From Acidobacteriota bacterium (GTDB taxonomy: Bacteria; Acidobacteriota; Terriglobia; Terriglobales; Acidobacteriaceae), in assembly GCA_021851465.1 (NCBI GenBank), contig JAJZDL010000093.1, forward strand, positions 1-10,761: a stretch of 10,761 bases of DNA, written 5' to 3'. Positions 5,540-10,761 of the stretch are shown here, in pieces. The stretch's first letter is position 1. Each line of letters begins with the position of its first letter. Below the pieces are notes generated by a model, which was not told the DNA's origin, made no database searches, and saw only the letters and a program-made list of their open reading frames with translations. Both the position numbers and the translations under genes were made by a program.

Positions 5540-6622
5540 TTATCCATATCCCTGCGATGAGAGCGGTGGGCTGTTGTCCCACATCGCAACGTCCGGGATC
5601 TGCACTTGCGGCCTCTGCGCGCGAGACAACGTGACAACCCAGACCTTGCTGGCACCTGCTCTGCGCAGCGCCCGCGAACACTCGCGCGCGGTCGCGCCCG
5701 TGGTATAGATGTCGTCGATCAGCAGCACCTCGCAGCCAGGTCGGATAGAGTCCACGTCCACCTCGAAGGCCCCCTTCACGTTTCTATAACGGCTGGTCGA
5801 GTTGAGTTCAAATTGGCTTCGTGTGTCGCGGCGGCGGCGCATGAGAGCAGGCTCCAAACGAAGCCGCCATGCAGGGCGCGCGCGGCGCAGTTCGACCAGG
5901 GCGGCTTTGGCCAGCAGCTCTGACTGGTTGTAGCCCCGCTGGCGCCGCTTGCTGGGAAACAGCGGCACCGGAACGACGACGAGATCCTGCGCGGCCTCGG
6001 CCTCGATCGTCAGGATTGAATTGGCCAGCATTGGGGCCAGCAAGGTGGCGACACCGCTCATCCGCTCATACTTGAGCAGGTGGACCATCTCGCGCAGTTC
6101 ATCTCGGTAGGCCGCGTACGCGACCGCGCGCTCAAACATCGGCAGATCGGTGCGGCAACCATCGCAGAGCAGGCCTTCGCCCAAGTGTTGGCTGGCGAAA
6201 CGTGCGCTCTCTATATCGAGGTCGAGGGCCTCGCCGCAGATGCGGCACATCGCCGCAGCCTGCGCAGGCACCGACGTTCGACAGAGATCGCAGATGGGAA
6301 CCGCCGTGCAGCGCAACAGCGGACGGTTGCAGACGCGGCAGTCGGAAGGAAATACGGTTGCAGCCAGATCGTCCAGGGCGGAACGCAGCGCAGCGCCTGT
6401 GCAACCGGCAAGGCCATTCAACAGGGGCGTCCTTGCGCGAAGCCCCTTCGCTCCGGCGCTGAAGCCGGGCGGCGCGCCGGGAGGAACTGGGAGCGTACTC
6501 TCATTCAGGCATTCGCTGAAGATGCACCTCGTCCACACGGCGCTCCAGGCCGCTTGGGCCGCGCCGATGGTTGGAGTATAAATCCTCACGGCCCGGTACG
6601 CCAGTAAGAATGCCCGCGGCAT
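5540..6622 (-). CDS. ComF family phosphoribosyltransferase-like protein
   Basis: The 360-residue product has eight cysteines in four CxxC pairs (95/98, 111/114, 126/129, 153/156), forming the zinc-ribbon part of ComF. A type I phosphoribosyltransferase fold follows, with VVVPVPLFPSKRRQRGYNQSELLA (217-238, split motif) and the PRPP loop VLLIDDIYTTGAT (299-311). ComF proteins assist DNA uptake during natural transformation in Bacillus and Haemophilus; many bacteria carry one without proven competence. The ATG at 6622 has GGAGG (6633-6629) with a 6-nt spacer, but the first 80 or so residues do not look like ComF. A TTG at 6421 with AAGGA upstream would give a 293-residue protein closer to family norm. 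The DNA between these starts holds two hairpins (6437-6468), so the true start is uncertain. Confidence 0.9.
   Translation of the reverse strand: MPRAFLLAYRAVRIYTPTIGAAQAAWSAVWTRCIFSECLNESTLPVPPGAPPGFSAGAKGLRARTPLLNGLAGCTGAALRSALDDLAATVFPSDCRVCNRPLLRCTAVPICDLCRTSVPAQAAAMCRICGEALDLDIESARFASQHLGEGLLCDGCRTDLPMFERAVAYAAYRDELREMVHLLKYERMSGVATLLAPMLANSILTIEAEAAQDLVVVPVPLFPSKRRQRGYNQSELLAKAALVELRRARPAWRLRLEPALMRRRRDTRSQFELNSTSRYRNVKGAFEVDVDSIRPGCEVLLIDDIYTTGATARECSRALRRAGASKVWVVTLSRAQRPQVQIPDVAMWDNSPPLSSQGYG
6437..6468. repeat. Two adjacent hairpins in the 5' part of the comF frame
   Basis: GCGAAG (6437-6442) pairs with CTTCGC (6446-6451) around CCC, and CCGGC (6453-6457) pairs with GCCGG (6464-6468) around a 6-nt loop. 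They lie just upstream of the alternative TTG start at 6421. Such paired GC-rich hairpins are more typical of intergenic repeats than of coding sequence, which weakens the case for the longer comF start. Confidence 0.45.
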
Positions 6623-6794
6623 GGCCAACCTCCGCGTGGCCGCCTGCCGCCAGTCTTCGCGCCGCTCGAAAGACCGCTGGCCGGGGAGAAACAAGGGTGA
6701 GCGGTAAGTGGACGGGGGGTAAGGGTTGAGAATGGCGATTCTGGGCGGCGAAAGGCCCTCTTCCATTGGACACGCCAAAAAAGAAATGAGATTG

Positions 6795-6810
6795 TACGAA
6801 AATAATCGTT
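6795..6810. promoter_or_regulatory. BlaI-type operator O1
   Basis: TACGA (6795-6799), six bases, TCGTT (6806-6810): a dyad with one mismatched end. It has the same half-sites and spacing as the perfect dyad at 6815-6830. It covers the region just upstream of, and reaching into, the -35 element of the blaI promoter. TACNA-type half-sites are expected for BlaI/MecI/CopY-family repressors. Confidence 0.6.
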
Positions 6811-6837
6811 GACATACGACTAGCGTCGTACTATTGT
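6809..6837 (+). promoter_or_regulatory. Sigma70-type promoter of the blaI-M56 operon
   Basis: A perfect -35 TTGACA (6809-6814), a 17-nt spacer and a -10 TATTGT (6832-6837) are present, with AT-rich sequence upstream (6778-6805). The start of transcription should be about 6843-6845, on the A of the blaI ATG at 6844. The mRNA is therefore expected to be leaderless. Confidence 0.75.
6815..6830. promoter_or_regulatory. BlaI-type operator O2
   Basis: TACGAC (6815-6820), TAGC, GTCGTA (6825-6830) form a perfect 16-bp dyad placed wholly between the -35 and -10 elements of the blaI promoter. A repressor bound here would block RNA polymerase. Its centre is 20 bp from that of O1, about two helical turns, so dimers would lie on the same face. 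Assignment to BlaI follows from family knowledge of half-sites and from adjacency. Confidence 0.75.
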
Positions 6838-6843
6838 GGCTGC

Positions 6844-7245
6844 ATGATCAGGCGACGCGTTCAAACCCGCAGTGCAGTACTGCTTCCAACCGAGGCCGAG
6901 CTGGAGATCCTGAACATCCTTTGGGCGCTGGGGCCGAGCACGGTGCGCGATGTGCATACGGCCAGCAGCAAGGAGACCGGCTACACAACCATTCTGAAGC
7001 AGATGCAGGTGATGGCGGAGAAGGGGCTGCTGTCGCGCAGCGAGCGCTACCGGTCGCATGTGTACGAGGCGCGCATTGCGAAGCAGCAGACGCAGCGGCA
7101 GTTGGCGCGGAACCTGGTGCAGCGCGCGTTTGACGGCTCGGCGAAGGACCTGGTGCTGGGCGCGCTCTCGGCGCAGAAGGTGTCGTCGGCGGAGTTGGCG
7201 GAGATTCGCAGGATGCTGGACGAGTACGAGAGGGGGGCGCGATGA
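6844..7245 (+). CDS. blaI: BlaI/MecI/CopY family transcriptional repressor
   Basis: The 133-residue product is a cytoplasmic winged-helix repressor. The PTEAELEILNILWALGPSTVRDVH segment (15-38, split) and TGYTTILKQMQVMAEKGLL (45-63, recognition helix and wing) are family hallmarks. The C-terminal helices (about 80-130) form the dimerisation part that is cut by the M56 protease in BlaI/MecI systems. The ATG at 6844 is the only sensible start and has no ribosome binding site, because the promoter -10 ends 6 nt before it; leaderless translation is likely. The stop codon overlaps the ATG of the M56 gene (ATGA at 7242-7245), so the two are translationally coupled. Autorepression through O1 and O2 is expected. 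No beta-lactamase gene is nearby, so the gene symbol reflects the family and not resistance. Confidence 0.93.
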   Translation: MIRRRVQTRSAVLLPTEAELEILNILWALGPSTVRDVHTASSKETGYTTILKQMQVMAEKGLLSRSERYRSHVYEARIAKQQTQRQLARNLVQRAFDGSAKDLVLGALSAQKVSSAELAEIRRMLDEYERGAR

Positions 7246-9542
7246 CGACTTTGATCGATCTATGTGGGCAGCCGATGATCCATGCGCTGGGCTGGACGCT
7301 ACTGCACTTTTGCTGGCAGGGGGCCCTGGTTGCGGTCGTGCTGGGTTGCGTGTTGAACCTGCTCGGCGCGCGACCGGCCAGGGCGCGCTATGCGGCTGCG
7401 TGCCTTGCTCTTGCGCTGATGGTTGCGCTGCCGCTGGCGACCTTTGCGCGCCTGGCATCGAAGGAGTACCGGTTGCGGGCCGCTTTCGACGGCACTGCAA
7501 TCGCCATCGCTCCGGGCATGACGCTACAGGTTGGGGCGGGAGACGCGACCGCGACCTGGCCGATGCAGGTCGCCGTCGAGCTGGACCGCGCGCTGCCGTG
7601 GCTTCTGTTGGCGTGGTTGGCGGGCGTGGCCTTGTTTGTCGTCCGGCTGAATGTGGGGCTGATGGTTGCGCGCAGGATGCGGTCGATGGGCACGGGCTCT
7701 GTGCCGGCGGAGTTGCAGCAGGCGTTCGACGCGCTGCGGCGGCGGCTTGGCGTGGCGCGCGCGGTGCGGCTGATGCACTCCGCGCTGGTGCAGGCGCCGA
7801 CGGTGATCGGCTGGCTGCGCCCGGTCATCTTGATCCCCGCAAGCTGCCTCACGGGAATGTCCGCATTGCAGATTGAGGCGGTCCTGGCGCATGAGCTGGC
7901 GCACATCCGGCGGCACGACTATCTGGTCAGCGTCCTGCAATCCGCGATCGAGGCGCTGCTCTTCTACCATCCGGCGGTGTGGTGGGTCTCGAAGCAGGTG
8001 CGGCGCGAGCGCGAGTGCTGCTGCGACGAGCTGGCGGTTGCGGTGGGCGGCGACCGGCTGGCATACGCGCGGGCGTTGTCGATCCTAGAAGAGCGTCGGT
8101 CTTTCTACCCTGAAGTTGCGCTTGGAGCGAATGGAGGAATCCTCACGATCCGAATCAAACGGCTGCTCGGATACGGAGGCGTCTCGATGGCCTCTCAGTG
8201 GGCGGCGATGGCGGTACTGACGGTCCTGATTGCCGGAGTGGGAGGCTGTATCGTGACGATGGCGCGGGCGGAGTCCGGCGCGGGGAGCGGTACGGCCAGC
8301 GTGGCGTCGCCGATGGAACAGGAGCCGGTCACGCTGTCGCAGAACCGGTCGATGGCCCAGGCATCGGGCGGTCAGGGTGGCGACGCCGCTACGGGCCAGC
8401 GTCTGAGCGCGATCGATCCTGCTCCATCGGGCACAGCGAAGACTGGCGGCCAACCGGACATGTCTTGCACCTATTACGGCGGCGTGCCGTACCGCGGACA
8501 CGGCGGCACATGCGAGGAAGACAAGGCGGCTGCGGGTCGTTACTCTTGCCGGGCAGACGACGAGACGAGAGCTGTTCAATCTCAGATAGGTTGCGAATGG
8601 AAGGTAAAACGGCTACAAGACTGGGAGCACAAGAACCAGGATGCTCAAACGAATCCGAACAGCGAGCAGTTCAAGAAGCAGATGGAGGACGCGCAGCGGC
8701 AATTGCAGGATGCGCAAATAAATCCGAACAGCCCTGAGTTCAAAAAGCAGACGCAGGATGCACAGCAGCGGTTGCAGGTTGTGCAGACGAAGCTGAACGG
8801 CGAGCAGTTCAAGAAGCAGATTGTTCAACTCCTAGCGCAGAACACGATGATTGCCCAGAAATCTGTTGGCCCGGCACCGGTCGTTGGCGCTTCGCAGATA
8901 CCGCACGGGTCGGCGCAGCAGTTGCAGGTTCCTGTCGGCGTGATTGCGGGGAATCTGATCTCGAAGGTTGACCCGGTGTATCCAGCAATAGCCAAGGCTG
9001 CTCACGTTCAGGGCGCGGTGGTGCTGCACGCGACCATCTCCAAGACGGGAACGGTCGAAGAGCTGGAGGTCGTCAGCGGGCCAGAGATGCTGCGGACGAG
9101 CGCGATGGATGCGGTGCGGCAGTGGACGTACAAGCCGTATCTGATGAATGGCCAGCCGACGGAGGTGGAGACGACGATTACGGTGAACTACACGTTGCCC
9201 GATTCGGGAACGGCGGTGGGGCCGGTACCGCCAGCCGATGAGGCGGCCAACGGAGTCAAGCGGGTTGGCGGTGACGTGACGGCACCGAAGATCATCTCCC
9301 AGCCGGCACCGGAGTTCACGGAGCTGGCGAAGAAGGACAAGGTGGAGGGCATCGTGCTCATCGGCCTGGTGGTGGATGAGCATGGGCTGCCGCAGCATGT
9401 TCATGTGTTGCGCGGGCTTGGCGACGGACTGGACGAGAATGCGGTCGATGCGGTGCAGCAGTACAAGTTCAAGCCCGCCACGGAGAATGGCAAGCCGGTC
9501 GCCGTGTTCGAGAACGTCGAGGTGAACTTCGAAATCTTCTAG
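7242..9542 (+). CDS. BlaR1-like M56 metalloprotease with two C-terminal TonB domains
   Basis: The 766-residue product is a membrane sensor-protease. Hydrophobic segments lie at about 12-41, 51-70, 118-142 and 320-342. The M56 zinc site is HELAHIRRHD (His217, Glu218, His221) with RERECCCDELA (Glu258, Asp262) as the third-ligand region. After the last membrane segment come a Ser/Gly/Gln-rich linker (343-405), a segment with four cysteines (409, 424, 436, 451), three Gln-rich 21-23-residue repeats (467-533), and two TonB C-terminal domains. The first is about 564-652 (VDPVYPAIAKAAHVQGAVV) and the second about 670-766 (APEFTELAKKDKVEGIV). In BlaR1 and MecR1 this end is a penicillin-binding sensor; here it is not. 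I infer that an envelope signal sensed by the periplasmic part triggers cleavage of the co-encoded BlaI. It is coupled to blaI by ATGA overlap, and its stop codon overlaps that of the convergent gene. Confidence 0.9.
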   Translation: MTTLIDLCGQPMIHALGWTLLHFCWQGALVAVVLGCVLNLLGARPARARYAAACLALALMVALPLATFARLASKEYRLRAAFDGTAIAIAPGMTLQVGAGDATATWPMQVAVELDRALPWLLLAWLAGVALFVVRLNVGLMVARRMRSMGTGSVPAELQQAFDALRRRLGVARAVRLMHSALVQAPTVIGWLRPVILIPASCLTGMSALQIEAVLAHELAHIRRHDYLVSVLQSAIEALLFYHPAVWWVSKQVRRERECCCDELAVAVGGDRLAYARALSILEERRSFYPEVALGANGGILTIRIKRLLGYGGVSMASQWAAMAVLTVLIAGVGGCIVTMARAESGAGSGTASVASPMEQEPVTLSQNRSMAQASGGQGGDAATGQRLSAIDPAPSGTAKTGGQPDMSCTYYGGVPYRGHGGTCEEDKAAAGRYSCRADDETRAVQSQIGCEWKVKRLQDWEHKNQDAQTNPNSEQFKKQMEDAQRQLQDAQINPNSPEFKKQTQDAQQRLQVVQTKLNGEQFKKQIVQLLAQNTMIAQKSVGPAPVVGASQIPHGSAQQLQVPVGVIAGNLISKVDPVYPAIAKAAHVQGAVVLHATISKTGTVEELEVVSGPEMLRTSAMDAVRQWTYKPYLMNGQPTEVETTITVNYTLPDSGTAVGPVPPADEAANGVKRVGGDVTAPKIISQPAPEFTELAKKDKVEGIVLIGLVVDEHGLPQHVHVLRGLGDGLDENAVDAVQQYKFKPATENGKPVAVFENVEVNFEIF
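8640..8840 (+). repeat. Three tandem 69-bp coding repeats in the M56-TonB gene
   Basis: Units 8640-8708 and 8709-8777 are 69 bp each and the third (8778-8840) is 63 bp. They encode variants of DAQ-x-NPNS-x-x-FKKQ-x-x-DAQ-x-x-LQ. The repeats are in frame, Gln- and Lys-rich and predicted to be helical, so they may form a coiled-coil spacer. The divergence between units, mostly at third positions and a few residues, indicates an old duplication under selection. Confidence 0.8.
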
Positions 9543-10761
9543 GGTTGGGGCTGTGGCTGGGTTTGGGCCGGTGGTTGCGGCGCAGTTTCGGGTAGAGGGG
9601 CGGGGGCGGCGTCTTCGGTGGGCTCCGGCAAGAAAGCAGTGTCGGGGTACTCCGCGCGGGTGGAGATGGTCTTGAGGATGGGGATCTCGGCCTCCATGCG
9701 GGCGAAGAGTTTGGGGTCGCGCTGGAGGTAGATGACCTTATACGGGTCGGCGAAGTAGGCGAGCAGGTCGCGCTGGATGCCGTAGGGAATGGGCGTGGTG
9801 GGCGCGCTGGCGACCTTGTGGAGCAGGTCGGCGTAGGTGAGGTCGCAGAGGCGGTAGGTGCCGGGGCGGATGATGTCTCCGGTGTCGAGGTCCTTGTTGA
9901 GGATGCCGTCGGATGTGGTGGCGTGCGCGAGCATCTGGCGCAGGGCGTTGGTGGTCAAGGCCAGAGAATTGATGTAGTCCTGTTCGCTCTGCTTGGTGGG
10001 GCCGCGCAGGGCAAGGTCGGAGAATGGGCCGATCTTTGGCACGATGAAGATTGCGCCCGCCAACAGGTGGGTCCCGAGGCCTGCGTGGTTGCGGTATCTG
10101 CTCCAGCTATCTTGCACGGCGAGTGCAGCGATCTGCCGGTTGAGGCTGTCGAGCGCGGGGCTGGGCGTGTCCGGCGGCATGTGTTTGCGGTTGAGCAGGG
10201 CCTCCGCGTAGGCGACGCGTGGAAGCAGGGTGCGGACGGAGTAGCGGTAGCTGAGCAGGGTCGGACGGCGGTGTTCGAGGACGACCGCGATGTCCAGGCC
10301 GTAGGTGTCGTAGAAGGCGCGCGCGAGCAAGGGAACGGGGATGGCGAATCCGATGTGGTTGAGGTAGCGCTCGGGGGCGAGGCGGTGCTTGTCGATCTCG
10401 TTGATGTCGAAGGCGAACTCTGCGCGGACGTGCTGGTGCTCTCCTTCGGCGTAGTTGACGTTGGGGCCGTACTCGGCGGCCAGCGCGGGGAACTCGATTC
10501 CCACGGCCAGGTTAATGGCGTTGGCGTGGCCGATGGTGTCGCCGAGGTAGTGGGAGAGCGCACCGACGGCGAAGGCGACGTCGTTAGGGCCTTTTGCGTC
10601 GCGGAAGAGCGCGCGGATGAAGTCTCCGGTGCGGACGTAGTGCAGCAGGTTGGAGAAGAGCGGCCTACCCATGGGATAGTAGCCGAGATCCTGAATGACG
10701 CACCCGCCGTAGGCGTAGGCGCGTGCCTCGGCGAGCTGAGCGGGCGTGAGATTTGGGTAGC
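9539..10761 (-). CDS. Zinc-dependent phospholipase C-like protein (partial, 5' end outside window)
   Basis: The frame runs unbroken from the right edge to the TAG at 9541-9539, giving 407 residues without the true N-terminus. The sequence before the internal Met at 10672 (AYAYGGCVIQDLGYYP) is clearly part of the domain, so that Met is not the start. The segment GALSHYLGDTIGHANAIN carries an HxxxDxxxH metal-binding motif (codons starting at 10552, 10540 and 10528), and EHQHVRAEFAFD follows. Both fit the alpha-helical zinc phospholipase C/S1-P1 nuclease fold (PF00882 type). The C-terminus is a Pro/Gln/Ala-rich tail of about 30 residues. In this family the enzyme is normally exported; the signal peptide would lie outside the window. 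The substrate is unknown. It converges on the M56-TonB gene with overlapping stop codons. Confidence 0.85.
   Translation of the reverse strand, partial: YPNLTPAQLAEARAYAYGGCVIQDLGYYPMGRPLFSNLLHYVRTGDFIRALFRDAKGPNDVAFAVGALSHYLGDTIGHANAINLAVGIEFPALAAEYGPNVNYAEGEHQHVRAEFAFDINEIDKHRLAPERYLNHIGFAIPVPLLARAFYDTYGLDIAVVLEHRRPTLLSYRYSVRTLLPRVAYAEALLNRKHMPPDTPSPALDSLNRQIAALAVQDSWSRYRNHAGLGTHLLAGAIFIVPKIGPFSDLALRGPTKQSEQDYINSLALTTNALRQMLAHATTSDGILNKDLDTGDIIRPGTYRLCDLTYADLLHKVASAPTTPIPYGIQRDLLAYFADPYKVIYLQRDPKLFARMEAEIPILKTISTRAEYPDTAFLPEPTEDAAPAPLPETAPQPPAQTQPQPQP

Noticed and set aside
6501..6815. 104-codon minus-strand frame starting inside the BlaI operator region
   Set aside because: No ribosome binding site, no recognisable domain, and it overlaps the comF N-terminal frame and the operators.

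Overview
The window is high-GC chromosomal DNA carrying eight recognisable protein genes, one decayed toxin gene and one gene start leaving the left edge. Protein character points to a soil Acidobacteriota (Terriglobia/Acidobacteriaceae type). The signs are the secreted LolA-like protein, the BlaI/M56 pair with TonB C-terminal domains, the ComF protein and the zinc phospholipase C-like protein, all of styles I associate with that group. This is inference from family resemblance; there is no rRNA gene to prove it.

Left part (1-2291), all leftward: a strong ribosome binding site with an ATG leaves the window at position 6. Next come a DUF433 antitoxin gene (287-511) and, overlapping its stop codon, the wreck of a DUF5615-type toxin gene (176-290) that keeps only its two ends. 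Upstream of these lies pgi (glucose-6-phosphate isomerase, 630-2273). Two diverged copies of one intergenic repeat sit at about 91-147 and 561-617.

Middle (2292-5427): an IclR-family regulator of the PcaR/PobR type (2540-3472) is transcribed divergently from pgi. A 17-bp palindrome just upstream of it looks like an IclR-type operator. After a 351-bp gap with a second palindrome of related geometry comes a secreted LolA/RseB-like protein (3824-4732). This runs tail to tail into an HNH endonuclease gene (4753-5427, leftward).

Right part (5540-10761): a ComF-family phosphoribosyltransferase (leftward) is divergent from a blaI-M56 operon (6844-9542). The operon promoter carries two tandem dyads of identical architecture (TACGA-N6-TCGT[A/T]) whose centres are 20 bp apart. 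The -10 element ends only 6 nt before the blaI ATG, so the transcript is probably leaderless. The sensor gene encodes a BlaR1-like M56 zinc metalloprotease. In place of a penicillin-binding sensor it carries a four-cysteine segment, a three-fold 23-residue Gln-rich repeat and two TonB C-terminal domains. The stop codon of this gene overlaps the stop codon of a convergent partial gene for a zinc-dependent phospholipase C-like protein that runs off the right edge.

The genes do not form a single pathway. The two local circuits worth attention are the BlaI/M56-TonB system with its double operator and the IclR gene with its palindromes. I did not see insertion sequences, CRISPR arrays, tRNA or rRNA genes, or a phage module.
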